Shown here piece after piece: positions 44,635 to 54,368 of a DNA stretch of 64,000 nt. The DNA is from Bacteroidia bacterium (GTDB lineage Bacteria; Bacteroidota; Bacteroidia; M30B66). Location: positions 67,526-131,525 of the forward strand of contig JAGYKL010000002.1 in NCBI GenBank assembly GCA_018401705.1, read 5' to 3'. The position numbers were made by a program, and so were the translations under genes. The notes under the pieces were generated by a model. The model ran no database searches. It was not told where the DNA came from and was given only the letters and a program-made list of their open reading frames with translations. Each line of letters opens with the position of its first letter. Positions within the stretch are counted from its first letter, which is position 1.

Positions 44635-47049
44635 ATGTGGGCATATTTATCCCGTATAATTTTACGTTACAGATTACCAATTCTTATTACAATTGGTATC
44701 TCAACTGTGCTTATGGGTTATTTTGCTTCAAAGGCAGAAATGACTTACACATTAGCTCAGCTACTTCCTGAAGATGACCCTGAGTACCAGAACTATGCTG
44801 AATTTAATCGCCTTTTTGGAGAGGATGGAAATTTGCTGGTTATTGGAATCGAAACTGATGAATTCTTCGAAAAAGAAGTTTTTAGTGATTGGGCTATTGC
44901 TTCAGATTCGATAAAAGCGATTCCTGAAGTTAAAAACGTACTCTCAATCACAGGTATTTACGACCTAGAACGAAACGACGAACTTCAAAAGTTTAACGTA
45001 CACCCAATAATGGATAGCCTGCCTCAGTCGCAGGCAGAAATGGATTCATTGCGAAATAAAATTTTATCACTAAAATTTTATGATGAATTACTCATAACAA
45101 AAACTGAATCAAACACTTATGCCACTGTGATGCTTGTCACAATGGACCAAGAAAGTATTGATAGAAAAGGAAGGAAAGAACTAATCAATCATTTGGTTTC
45201 TTATACCGACGAATTTGCAGCAAAACATAATATCAGCATACATTATTCAGGACTTCCATACATAAGAACAATAAATGCAGAAAAATTAAAAGGCGAATTG
45301 GGAATGTTCCTTTGGATGTCTTTAGGAATAACGGCATTGGTTCTTTTACTTTTTTTCAGGTCTTTTAAAGCTATAGTCTTCCCACTTTTAGTGGTAGCAA
45401 TAAGTGTTGTTTGGGTTATGGGAACAATGGTGCTTTTGGGCTATAAAATCACCATCCTAACAGCGTTAATTCCTCCATTGATAGTAATTATAGGAATACC
45501 CAATTGTATATTCCTTACCAATAATTTCCATAGAGAATACCGCGGGCATGGCAATAAAATTAAAGCCATAGCAAGAGTTGTTCAACGTATCGGAAATGCT
45601 ACATTTTTAACAAACTTTAATACCGCTCTTGGCTTTGTAACATTTGCTTTCGTAAGAAGTGATATTCTTAAAGAGTTTGGGATTCTCTCGTCAATCAATG
45701 TAATGCAGGTATTTGTTCTTAGCATTACTATCCTTCCTATTGCTTATTCATACATCCCATCGCCTAAAGCAAAACAGATAAAGCATCTCGATAATAAGTA
45801 CATGGATGGTTTCGTGGAGCTTCTCATCAGGCTTGTTACTAACCACCGAAAGTGGATTTACGCTACTACTTTTATCATTGCCGGGGTTAGCATCTGGGGG
45901 ATGACAATGATAAGAACAACAGGAAATTTCACAGATGATATTCCTGATACAGACAAACTTATTGTTGATTTAAAATTCTTTGAAAACAACTTTCATGGAG
46001 TTATGCCTTTCGAAATTACCATCGACACTAAAAAGAAAAACGGTGTGATGAAACTTTCGACCTTACGAAAAATTGATGAGCTACAAAAGGTTCTTCGAGA
46101 TTATCCTGAATTTTCAAAGGCCCTTTCTATTGCTGAAGTAATAAAGTTTGCAAAGCAAGGTTTTTATAATGGTGATTCTGCATTCTACTCTTTACCTACC
46201 AACGAGGAAGTTTCTTTCTTGCTGCCATATGCCCAGAATATGGACTTAAAAGGAAGCAGCACTAGTTCTTTTATCGACAGTACCCGACAGTATACAAGAA
46301 TAAGTGTGCAAATGGCCGACATTGGTACTGTTGAAATGCAAAGAATTAGAGATGATGTTAGACCAAGAATTGACTCCATCTTTAATCCCGAGAAGTACGA
46401 GGTAAAACTTACTGGGACTTCACTTGTGTTTCTAAAAGGAACCGACTACCTGGTCGACAACCTCTTGATGAGTCTTGTAGCAGCAATTTTCCTGATTTCA
46501 GGACTCATGTATTTCATGTTTTATTCAATGCGAATGCTGCTGGTTTCTGTGATTCCAAATGTTGTTCCGCTACTATTTACGGCAGGCTTGATGGGTTTCT
46601 ATGGTATTTCGCTGAAATCATCTACAATTCTGGTTTTTAATATAGCATATGGTATTACAGTAGATTCGGCAATCCACTATTTTTCACGTTATGGATTGGA
46701 CCTGAAAACATACAATAATCAAATAAAACCAGCTGTAATTGCCTCAATGCGAGATACAAACATAAGCATCATCTACACCTCAATTATTTTGCTTCTGGGC
46801 TTTAGTATCTTCTTATTCTCTTCGTTTGGAGGTACAATTGCTCTAGGATTCTTGATTTCTATTACAATATTTGTTGGACTATTTACCAATTTACTTCTTC
46901 TTCCTACCTTGCTCTTATCAATGGACAGGGCTTTTACGGTAAAGTCATATCAAGAACCTCTCATTGCTGTTTATGATGAAGAAGAAGATATTGATTTAGA
47001 TAGTCTTACAATTAGAAAAGAACAAAGCACAAACGAAACCGACGAATAA
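44635..47049 (+). CDS. MMPL/RND family transporter
   Basis: 804 residues. Two halves, each with a leading membrane helix, a large periplasmic loop, then five or six helices (about 220-385 and 620-775): the RND architecture of MMPL lipid exporters. Each helix bundle has the small-residue patterns of the family (PPLIVIIGIPNCIFL, AYGITVDSAIHYFSRY). The substrate is unknown; cotranscription with rfbA, an SDR and a polyprenyl synthase suggests an envelope lipid or glycolipid. It ends directly before rfbA. Confidence 0.88.
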   Translation: MWAYLSRIILRYRLPILITIGISTVLMGYFASKAEMTYTLAQLLPEDDPEYQNYAEFNRLFGEDGNLLVIGIETDEFFEKEVFSDWAIASDSIKAIPEVKNVLSITGIYDLERNDELQKFNVHPIMDSLPQSQAEMDSLRNKILSLKFYDELLITKTESNTYATVMLVTMDQESIDRKGRKELINHLVSYTDEFAAKHNISIHYSGLPYIRTINAEKLKGELGMFLWMSLGITALVLLLFFRSFKAIVFPLLVVAISVVWVMGTMVLLGYKITILTALIPPLIVIIGIPNCIFLTNNFHREYRGHGNKIKAIARVVQRIGNATFLTNFNTALGFVTFAFVRSDILKEFGILSSINVMQVFVLSITILPIAYSYIPSPKAKQIKHLDNKYMDGFVELLIRLVTNHRKWIYATTFIIAGVSIWGMTMIRTTGNFTDDIPDTDKLIVDLKFFENNFHGVMPFEITIDTKKKNGVMKLSTLRKIDELQKVLRDYPEFSKALSIAEVIKFAKQGFYNGDSAFYSLPTNEEVSFLLPYAQNMDLKGSSTSSFIDSTRQYTRISVQMADIGTVEMQRIRDDVRPRIDSIFNPEKYEVKLTGTSLVFLKGTDYLVDNLLMSLVAAIFLISGLMYFMFYSMRMLLVSVIPNVVPLLFTAGLMGFYGISLKSSTILVFNIAYGITVDSAIHYFSRYGLDLKTYNNQIKPAVIASMRDTNISIIYTSIILLLGFSIFLFSSFGGTIALGFLISITIFVGLFTNLLLLPTLLLSMDRAFTVKSYQEPLIAVYDEEEDIDLDSLTIRKEQSTNETDE

Positions 47050-47916
47050 ATGAAAGGAATCATACTCGCCGGAGGCTCAGGAACTCGATTGCATCCTTTA
47101 ACTCTTGCTGTTAGCAAGCAGTTGATGCCAGTTTACGATAAGCCCATGGTATACTATCCACTTTCTACATTGATGCTTGCAGGCATCAGAGAAGTGCTTA
47201 TCATTTCAACACCTCATGATCTTCCACACTTTAAGAAACTGCTTGGAAATGGCAATAATCTCGGAATGGAGTTTAGTTATGCTGAACAAGTTGTTCCCAA
47301 TGGACTAGCTCAAGCTTTTGTGATTGGAGCCGACTTTATAGGTAATGATAAGTGTGCTTTAGTACTTGGAGACAATATCTTTTACGGATCAGGAATGACC
47401 AAGCTTTTGAGGTCAAATAACGACCCTGATGGAGGAGTGGTTTATGCCTATCACGTGTCAGACCCTGAGCGCTATGGCGTGGTGGAATTTGATGATGAAA
47501 TGAATGCTATTTCTATTGAAGAAAAGCCTCTTAATCCTAAATCAAATTTTGCTGTTCCTGGACTATATTTCTATGATAATTCTGTCGTAGAAATTGCCAA
47601 AAACCTTAAGCCAAGTGCGAGAGGCGAATACGAAATCACCGATGTAAATAAGCAATATCTTGAGCAAGGCAAACTCAAAGTGGGTGTTCTAGACAGGGGA
47701 ACTGCTTGGCTCGATACAGGAACATTTGACTCTCTCATGCAAGCAGGTCAGTTTGTTCAAGTAATCCAAGAGAGACAAGGCTTGAACATTGGCTGTATTG
47801 AAGAAATAGCTTGGAGAAACAAATTTATAACTGATGAACAGCTCTTTGAGCTTGCTCAACCTCTTAGAAAAAGCGGTTACGGAGAGTACCTTATAAAATT
47901 AATTCACGAAAAATGA
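47050..47916 (+). CDS. rfbA: Glucose-1-phosphate thymidylyltransferase
   Basis: 288 residues. Makes dTDP-glucose for dTDP-rhamnose-type sugars. Nucleotide-binding [25 protein letters not shown], metal Asp in [11 protein letters not shown], and [16 protein letters not shown]. Start is directly after the transporter stop, and the stop overlaps the next gene by 4 bp. No rfbB, C or D is adjacent. Confidence 0.95.
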   Translation: MKGIILAGGSGTRLHPLTLAVSKQLMPVYDKPMVYYPLSTLMLAGIREVLIISTPHDLPHFKKLLGNGNNLGMEFSYAEQVVPNGLAQAFVIGADFIGNDKCALVLGDNIFYGSGMTKLLRSNNDPDGGVVYAYHVSDPERYGVVEFDDEMNAISIEEKPLNPKSNFAVPGLYFYDNSVVEIAKNLKPSARGEYEITDVNKQYLEQGKLKVGVLDRGTAWLDTGTFDSLMQAGQFVQVIQERQGLNIGCIEEIAWRNKFITDEQLFELAQPLRKSGYGEYLIKLIHEK

Positions 47917-48851
47917 AACGCATACTAATTACAGGTGGCGCGGGATTTATTGGTAGCTGCCTAGCTGCAAAACTTGCTGAGAATCCAGAAAATTTGGTTG
48001 TTATCGTTGATAACCTCCGCACTGGTGAACTAAAAAAAGTCCCTGAATCAGCACATGATAATGTGCGATTTATAAAGTGTGATGTGAATGACTACAGAGA
48101 CATCTCAGCGGTGTTTTTTGCATATAAATTCAACTATGTATTTCATTACGCAGCCTTAGTTGGTGTTTTAAGAACTTTGCAAAATCCTGTTGCAGTGCTT
48201 GATGACATTGCTGGAATAGAAAATATTCTAAAACTTTCAAAAAACACTGGCGTTCAGCGAGTTTACTTCTCTTCTTCATCCGAAGTTTATGGTGAGCCGG
48301 TTGAATTTCCCCAAAACGAACATACAACTCCTTTAAACTCTCGACTTCCTTATGCTATCGTAAAGAATGTAGGAGAGGCATATTTAAGATCTTACTATCA
48401 GGAATTCGGCTTAGAGTACACTATTTTTAGGTTCTTCAACACATTTGGCCCTAAGCAAAGCAAGGACTTTGTTATTTCTAAGTTCATTCGCGCAGCTCTT
48501 AACAATGAACCAATTACCATTTATGGTGATGGCTCGCAAACAAGAACTTTCTGCTTTATTGAAGATAATATCGAAGCCTGCACAAATGCTTTCTACCAAA
48601 ACATGTTCATTAACGATGTTGTTAATGTGGGTGGAACAATTGAAATTCCAATTTTAGAAGTAGCTAAAACGATAATAAAAATAACTGACTCGCAAAGTGA
48701 GATTCGTTTTTTGGATCCTCTCGAAGAAGGCGATATGACACGAAGAAAGCCAGATACTGCAAAAATGAGTCAACTTATTAATAAGCCACTAGTAACTTTC
48801 GAAGAAGGACTGCAGCGAGTTATTAACGACACGGCCTTTATTCTTCAATGA
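47913..48851 (+). CDS. NAD-dependent epimerase/dehydratase (sugar-nucleotide SDR)
   Basis: 312 residues of the extended SDR family. [11 protein letters not shown] at the N-terminus binds NAD, the catalytic pair is in YAIVK (about residue 147) with Ser in SSSSEVYGE, and FRFFNTFGP and [13 protein letters not shown] are typical of UDP-glucose 4-epimerase and UDP-glucuronate decarboxylase relatives. The exact sugar is not decided by sequence. It overlaps both neighbours as ATGA. Confidence 0.9.
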   Translation: MKRILITGGAGFIGSCLAAKLAENPENLVVIVDNLRTGELKKVPESAHDNVRFIKCDVNDYRDISAVFFAYKFNYVFHYAALVGVLRTLQNPVAVLDDIAGIENILKLSKNTGVQRVYFSSSSEVYGEPVEFPQNEHTTPLNSRLPYAIVKNVGEAYLRSYYQEFGLEYTIFRFFNTFGPKQSKDFVISKFIRAALNNEPITIYGDGSQTRTFCFIEDNIEACTNAFYQNMFINDVVNVGGTIEIPILEVAKTIIKITDSQSEIRFLDPLEEGDMTRRKPDTAKMSQLINKPLVTFEEGLQRVINDTAFILQ

Positions 48852-49819
48852 TTGCCAAACAGGTCTTTCAAGAAAAAATAAGTTCGGCTTTGGAGAACAT
48901 GAGTTTTCCAATTGAGCCTGAAGAGCTCTATGAACCTATTCGCTATACTCTTAGTATGGGCGGAAAGCGTTTACGCCCTCAACTAACATTGATGTCGTGT
49001 AGCTTGTTTAGCGATGATATTCAGGCAGCCGTGAATCCTGCTCTTGGTATTGAGATATTTCACAACTTCACTCTGCTTCATGATGATATTATGGATGAAG
49101 CGCCTTTGAGAAGAGGAAAAGCCACGGTTCATACAAAATGGAACAGCAATATCGCGATTCTATCGGGTGATGTTATGTTTGTTGAAGCCTGCCGGCTGAT
49201 GTCTAAAGCGCCAGATCATGCTTTAAGAGATGTTCTGGATGTTTTCTACAAAGCAGCAGTTGAAGTTTGCGAGGGTCAACAATATGATATGAATTTCGAG
49301 CTTCGCTCGGATGTTACCCTGAGTGAATACCTTGAGATGATTCGCCTTAAAACAGCGGTGCTTTTAGGTGCTGCATTACAAATTGGGGCGCTATGCGGTG
49401 GCGCTTCAACAGACGATGCAGAACATTTATATGCTTTTGGATGCTCTCTTGGTGTTGCTTTTCAACTCATGGACGATATTCTTGATGTGTATGGAGACCC
49501 TTCAAAATTCGGCAAACAAGTTGGAGGAGATATATTAGCAAATAAGAAAACTTTTCTAAGCCTTAAAGCTTTCGAAAAAGCCAAGGTAGAGAAGGCCACT
49601 GAATTAAAATCTTGGTACTCTACCCGGGAGCAAACTGAAAAAAAAGTTGAAAGAGTAACTGCTCTATTTGATGAGTTGGGTATCAGAAAAGATGCTGAGG
49701 AGCAAAGAGATGCCTTTTACCAAAAAGCAATTTCTGAACTAAATGCCCTTCGGGCGGATGATAACAAAAAGGAACTTTTCTATGACTTTGCTGCCAAATT
49801 GATGCATCGCGATCGCTAA
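48848..49819 (+). CDS. Polyprenyl diphosphate synthase
   Basis: 323 residues of the trans-isoprenyl diphosphate synthase family. First Asp-rich motif LLHDDIMDEAPLRRG, second QLMDDILDVYGD, substrate Lys/Arg in MGGKRLRP. Chain length cannot be fixed by eye; it could make the menaquinone tail or a geranylgeranyl precursor. It is the last gene of the four-gene operon and converges with the radical SAM gene with no spacer. Confidence 0.92.
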   Translation: MIAKQVFQEKISSALENMSFPIEPEELYEPIRYTLSMGGKRLRPQLTLMSCSLFSDDIQAAVNPALGIEIFHNFTLLHDDIMDEAPLRRGKATVHTKWNSNIAILSGDVMFVEACRLMSKAPDHALRDVLDVFYKAAVEVCEGQQYDMNFELRSDVTLSEYLEMIRLKTAVLLGAALQIGALCGGASTDDAEHLYAFGCSLGVAFQLMDDILDVYGDPSKFGKQVGGDILANKKTFLSLKAFEKAKVEKATELKSWYSTREQTEKKVERVTALFDELGIRKDAEEQRDAFYQKAISELNALRADDNKKELFYDFAAKLMHRDR

Positions 49820-50851
49820 TCAGGCAAATATTTTGGTGCCTTCACTGCAATTTCTGCAAATATCAATCTGAGAGCGGTCTTGTAAAATGGAATTTCTGAA
49901 TTGTTCATAAGCAGGGCTCTTCCAAACTTCTTGAAATGCTTTCCCCTCTGCTAAATTTCCGAGAGAATGGCTTGCATCTTTGTCGAAACAACAAGGCACA
50001 ACTTTACCATCCCAAGTAACTACGCATCCCTGCCACATTCTCCAGCATTTGTTTTCTAATTTGTTTTTGAGCTTCCACTTTCCAGAAGGCATTCTTCGAT
50101 ATCGTGAATATTTGTCATTTTCAGGAATCAAATCATTTCCATTCTCATAGTCATACATTTGAGCCGTTTTAAAACGAACCTCATCAACTTCAAGTTCATT
50201 TGCTAATTGAAGAACATCTTCAGTCTGATGCTCGTTTGGCTTAACCACTAAAAACTGGAAAATAACATATGGAGTGCGGCTCTTTAATTCTTTTCTAGCC
50301 TTAAGGATTTCTTTAGTTCCTTCAAGCACAGTGCTTAACTTTCCTCCAATTCTATATTGTTCATAGGTATCTTGACTAGTTCCATCAATCGAAATTATCA
50401 ATCGGTGTAGACCCGACAATACAGTTTTCCTTGCCTGTTCGGGTTTAAAGTAATGCGCGTTAGTAGAAGTACTAGTATAAATCCCTTCATCTGCCGCCAG
50501 GCGAACCATCGATAACAAATCTCTATTCAAAAATGGCTCTCCTTGAAAATAAAAGTTTATTGCCCATAGCCTTGATTTTAGCCCCGGAATTATTCCAGCA
50601 AAAGTCTCTGGTGTAAGCATTCCGGTTGGTCTTGAGAATGAACGCAATCCACTTGGGCATTCGGGGCAACGAAGGTTACAGGAAGTTGTTGGCTCTATTG
50701 AAATACTTAAAGGCATACCTGCATGATATGACTTCTTGAAAAAAGCCGATACTGTATATGAAGTCCTTAATTGCAAGGCATTTATAAGCTTCAGAACTCC
50801 TGAAGTCTTTCCCCAACTCAACCAATCTTTTAAAACCGAAAGTGAATTCAT
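49820..50851 (-). CDS. Radical SAM/SPASM domain protein
   Basis: 343 residues. Radical SAM cluster motif CNLRCPEC (about residues 58-65) and a SPASM-type C-terminal set (CWRMWQGCVVTWDGKVVPCCFD, CRNC) for an auxiliary [4Fe-4S] cluster. This branch is related to Fe-S oxidoreductases acting on lipids, sugars or peptides. There is no precursor peptide gene nearby, so the substrate is open. Confidence 0.88.
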   Translation of the reverse strand: MNSLSVLKDWLSWGKTSGVLKLINALQLRTSYTVSAFFKKSYHAGMPLSISIEPTTSCNLRCPECPSGLRSFSRPTGMLTPETFAGIIPGLKSRLWAINFYFQGEPFLNRDLLSMVRLAADEGIYTSTSTNAHYFKPEQARKTVLSGLHRLIISIDGTSQDTYEQYRIGGKLSTVLEGTKEILKARKELKSRTPYVIFQFLVVKPNEHQTEDVLQLANELEVDEVRFKTAQMYDYENGNDLIPENDKYSRYRRMPSGKWKLKNKLENKCWRMWQGCVVTWDGKVVPCCFDKDASHSLGNLAEGKAFQEVWKSPAYEQFRNSILQDRSQIDICRNCSEGTKIFA

Positions 50852-50949
50852 ATCGCCAAAGTTAAACTTCTTGCCAATGAATGAACACTTAGCATGTTAC
50901 AGATGTTATTTCCTTTTTTATATTAGCTCACTTTCAAAAAACTACCTGA

Positions 50950-51783
50950 ATGAAAAAACTATTACTATTTACATCAGCATTCTTGTCTGTTATCGCTATC
51001 TCACTAAGTAGTCTGACTTATACATTCTCAAGTCCAGGAGGAGCTCCAGCTGGAGCAACAGGATCTCCCGGAGATAACAACTTAACTTGTGCAAGATCTG
51101 GTTGTCATTCAGGAACTGCCAACCCTCAGTCGGGACTCATTTCCACCGATGTTCCATCTTCTGGTTATGTTCCTGGACAAACGTATCAAATCACTGTTAG
51201 TATTACTCAAGCAGGAATATCCAAATGGGGTTTTCAGGCTTCACCACAAAGCTCTAATGGAACTCTGCTTGGCACATTAACCCTTACTGAAACCAGTAGA
51301 ACTCGCTTTATTGGAACAGGTAACAAATATGTAACTCACACTACTGGAGGTAATTCAGGTGCTACTGGCTCGACTTCTTGGTCATTTAACTGGACAGCTC
51401 CTTCAACAGGAACCGGACCGGTAACTTTTTACACTGCTGCAATGGCTGCAAATGGAAACAATGGAACTTCAGGAGATCAGGTTTACTTTGACAACCTTGT
51501 AATTGAGGAAGATGTTACTATCTCGATTAATGACAATCAATCTCTCTCAGATATAATTCTTTACCCTAATCCTGCTCAAGGTTCTGAAATGTTCATAAAA
51601 AACCTAAAGAGCGATGAAACTCTGACTATCAGAGACATGCAGGGAAAAACGGTTTTAAAAACTGATTTTTCAGGAAATAATCTAATTCAAAGTATCAATA
51701 TTGAAAATCTTCCAAAAGGAGCTTATACCCTTGAAATATCAAGTGAATCAGGCTCTAAAATCAAGAGATTCATTAGACAATAA
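50950..51783 (+). CDS. Secreted choice-of-anchor V-type protein with T9SS sorting domain
   Basis: 277 residues: signal peptide (about 1-22), then GGAPAGATGSPGDNNLTCARSGCHSG with a C-x4-C-H motif, a Reeler-like beta-sandwich (GYVPGQTYQITVSITQ, WGFQASPQSSNGTLLG, SWSFNWTAPSTGTGPVTFY), and a type A sorting domain from about residue 200 (DIILYPNPAQGSEMFI). Related Bacteroidota proteins usually have C-x2-C-H, a possible covalent heme site; here two residues are inserted. Divergent from the radical SAM gene. Confidence 0.82.
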   Translation: MKKLLLFTSAFLSVIAISLSSLTYTFSSPGGAPAGATGSPGDNNLTCARSGCHSGTANPQSGLISTDVPSSGYVPGQTYQITVSITQAGISKWGFQASPQSSNGTLLGTLTLTETSRTRFIGTGNKYVTHTTGGNSGATGSTSWSFNWTAPSTGTGPVTFYTAAMAANGNNGTSGDQVYFDNLVIEEDVTISINDNQSLSDIILYPNPAQGSEMFIKNLKSDETLTIRDMQGKTVLKTDFSGNNLIQSINIENLPKGAYTLEISSESGSKIKRFIRQ

Positions 51784-51803
51784 CTGAATTAAATTTCAAC
51801 ATT

Positions 51804-51855
51804 TGCCGGAATATCCTTTTCTAGTGATGAGGGTCTTCCGGCATTTGTATTTTTG
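51804..51855 (+). terminator. Hairpin terminator after the anchor-V gene, overlapping a -7 box
   Basis: TGCCGGAA (51804-51811) pairs perfectly with TTCCGGCA (51836-51843), with weaker pairing inside, followed by TTTGTATTTTTG. The trailing sequence contains TATTTTTG (51848-51855), a perfect TAnnTTTG box that would start the DUF4271 message. One element may therefore end one gene and start the next. Confidence 0.6.
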
Positions 51856-51870
51856 CAGATAGCTTTCTCG

Positions 51871-52951
51871 ATGCAGCCTTCTAACATGTACCTTCTAAAC
51901 GACTTTAAAATCTTCTTTGAAGATTCAAGTTCTGTTTTACAGGATACAACTACAATAAAAAAGAAAGACAGCGTTCAAATTAACGTTTCGAAAGAAACCT
52001 CAAACAAAGCAGGAAAAAAGGACAGTCAGCAAACAGCAAAAGCACCTAGTGAGAATTTAATTAAAGCTAAACAATTAGACTCCGCCTCTAAGGCTCAAAC
52101 TAACAAAGATACAGGGAGTAGTATTCAGTTTCAGACTAGTCAAAATAACAGTAATACACTTACAGATACTTCCCAAACAAAAAAAGACACGGTTGCAATT
52201 GCCATCATTGAGCCGGCAGTTATTATTACACCAAAGCAAGAAGAAAAATTCCCAAACTTTTTCTTTACAGAATACTCAAAAGATTTAAGCCCAAGACCTA
52301 AAATTCAAGAAGCAGATGCTTGATTTTGCCTTGCTTCTTTTATCATTTTTCTTTCTTGCCCTATTAAACACGCTTTATAGCAGAGAAATTTTCTCAATTC
52401 TAAGCGGTATCTTTAAAAAGAAGGTTTGAAGAAACTTGAAGAGCAAGACAACAATATTATTTGGAGGTCTCTGCTTTTGTTTCTTTTGTTATTTCTAATC
52501 GTTTCGCCTGTTTTCATGTATCAAACAGCCGAATATTTTCAATGGACTACAGCATTTCTCCCTTATCTCTCACCATATTTCCAGTTGGTTTTGATTGAGC
52601 AGGATTGCTGGGAAATTAAAATTTTATGATAGGGTTCATTGGGAATTTGTTTCTGGTTCAAGAAGAAGCAGCAAGCTATGTTACTGGAATTGTAGTTATG
52701 AATGCCCTACTTACAGCTTTACTGATTCCAATTTCGCTAGCAATTAAATTAAGTCCAGAACCATTTACCACTTATATTCTTCAGGGAGGACTAATAATAT
52801 CAGGCATCTGCTACATGTACAGCGTGATCCACGGAGTGATAATTGGATTGAAAATGCAAGTCTTTCTAAGTTCCATTTGTTTTTGTACTTTTGCACCCTC
52901 GAAATTTTACCTGTTTTTATAATTATTAAAACAGTCAAAAGTCTCATCTAA
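51871..52951 (+). pseudogene. DUF4271 membrane protein, broken by several frameshifts
   Basis: Pieces in three frames rebuild one protein of about 360 residues: a low-complexity Thr/Ser/Lys/Gln-rich N-terminal part (51871-52320), helices LLLLSFFFLALLNTLYSREI (from 52317), KKLEEQDNNIIWRSLLLFLL (from 52426), IGFIGNLFLVQEEAASYVTG (from 52626), and the C-terminus SKFHLFLYFCTLEILPVFII in a further frame, ending TAA 52949-52951. Shifts lie near 52318, 52424, 52600 and 52865. DUF4271 normally precedes hemD, as here. Start ATG 51871 follows the -7 box at 51848. Confidence 0.78.
52886..52893 (+). promoter_or_regulatory. Possible hemD promoter -7 box (TACTTTTG)
   Basis: A perfect TAnnTTTG followed by CACCC, inside the 3' end of the DUF4271 gene and 68 bp before the hemD ATG. 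There is no convincing -33 box. Confidence 0.4.
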
Positions 52952-52960
52952 CTAAAACTT

Positions 52961-53759
52961 ATGGGATCAGCAAGTATGGCTAAAGCAGAAGAACCGATGG
53001 AGAATTTCGCATGGAGCGAGTAAAAACGATTCTGGTATCACAACCGAAGCCAGAGTCGGACAAATCTCCATATTTTGATCTTGCTAAAAATGCAATGTAA
53101 AAATTGATTTTCGCCCTTTCATTCACGTAGAAGGTATCTCTGCTGTGATTTCAGAAAAGACAAAATCAATATTCTGGATCATACTGCTATCATTTTAACT
53201 AGCAAACGACGTAGATAATTTCTTCAGACTTTGTGAAGAAATGCGAGTTATTGTGCCTGATACTTTGAAGTATTTCTGCATCAGTGAGGCTATTGCCTTC
53301 TATCTTCAGAAATATGTACAGTACAGAAAAAGAAAGATTTTTGTTGGAAAACAAAAGTTCATCGATTTGATGGATCTAATCAAAAAGAACAAAGGTGAGA
53401 AGTTTCTTCTGCTATGCTCTGATATTCACAAAGATGAGATTCCTGAAATTCTAGATGAGAATAAGATAGACTATACTAAAGCTGTAATTTACAAAACAGT
53501 TTGCAGCGACCTAAGTGATCTTTCTGATGTTAAGTACGACATGCTGGTTTTCTTTTCCCCTTCAGGGATAAAATCATTATTCCAGAACTTTCCTGACTTT
53601 AAGCAAAATAACACTCGAATAGCAACCTTTGGCAGTACAACTGCTGCTGCTGCTATTGAAGCAGGTTTAATTCTTGATATTGGAGCACCAATGCCAAATG
53701 CTCCTTCTATGACTATGGCTATCGAGAATTATATAAAGGAAGCCAACAAAGGAAAGTAA
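52961..53759 (+). pseudogene. hemD: Uroporphyrinogen-III synthase, N-terminal third broken by frameshifts
   Basis: From about 53220 to the stop the frame is intact (FRLCEEMRVIVPDTLKYFCI through SMTMAIENYIKEANKGK). Upstream, pieces in different frames give MGSASMAKAEEPME, RVKTILVSQPKPESDKSPYFDLA, KIDFRPFIHVEGISAV, FRKDKINILDHTAIILTSKR. Missing bases are placed near 53012, in an A-run near 53092, near 53141 and near 53213. HemD closes the tetrapyrrole ring and should be needed for heme, especially with ctaA present, so sequence error is the likelier cause. Confidence 0.78.
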
Positions 53760-53764
53760 ACTCG

Positions 53765-54175
53765 ATGAATCAGCTGCCTAAAGTTGAACGCTTAAGCGGC
53801 AAATCAAGCATTCAACACCTGTTCCGAAAAGGCAAAAGGTTTCGAATTGACCCCTTCTCTGTTATTTGGATTCTAAGAACAGAATCTGCTGAAATTCCAG
53901 TCAGATTTGGAATATCTGTGTCAAAAAAAATCAGCAAAAAAGCTGTCGAAAGAAATAAAATTAAGAGACAAGTGCGCGAAGCATATCGCACAACCAAACA
54001 GGCTCTTAGTGAACAACTTATAAATAATGAGAAACAGATTGACTTTTTTCTCGTTTATAATGGGGAAATTCACACCCATACAGATATTCTTCGCGAGAAA
54101 ATAATCTTAATTTTAAATCGTTTAAATGCCTTACATGGCCAGACTCCCAGGTCTGATAATCATAGGACTGATTAA
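53765..54175 (+). CDS. rnpA: Ribonuclease P protein component
   Basis: 136 residues, the protein subunit that helps RNase P mature tRNA 5' ends. The RNP motif [28 protein letters not shown] is textbook (residues about 42-70). It lies 5 bp after hemD and overlaps yidD by about 50 bp, a usual arrangement. Confidence 0.93.
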   Translation: MNQLPKVERLSGKSSIQHLFRKGKRFRIDPFSVIWILRTESAEIPVRFGISVSKKISKKAVERNKIKRQVREAYRTTKQALSEQLINNEKQIDFFLVYNGEIHTHTDILREKIILILNRLNALHGQTPRSDNHRTD

Positions 54176-54356
54176 GTTCTACAAATATGCAATCTCTCCG
54201 GTGCTCCCTAATGCTTGCCGGTATACTCCTACATGTTCCGACTACGGTGTGCAGGCTGTTACTAAACATGGGGCACTGAAAGGTACATATTTAACGATTA
54301 AAAGAATTCTGAGATGCCACCCCTGGGGTGGTCATGGACATGACCCGGTACCTTGA
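54126..54356 (+). CDS. yidD: Membrane protein insertion efficiency factor
   Basis: 76 residues. Family signature [35 protein letters not shown] and GGHGHDPVP at the end. Helps YidC-type membrane insertion at the inner membrane. A second ATG at 54135 (MARLPG) is also possible; either way the gene overlaps the end of rnpA. Confidence 0.92.
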   Translation: MPYMARLPGLIIIGLIKFYKYAISPVLPNACRYTPTCSDYGVQAVTKHGALKGTYLTIKRILRCHPWGGHGHDPVP

Positions 54357-54368
54357 TAAATAGAAAAA

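Noticed and set aside
52426-52922. Two small independent membrane-protein genes
   Set aside because: Both are fragments of DUF4271; their ends join in order when single bases are restored.
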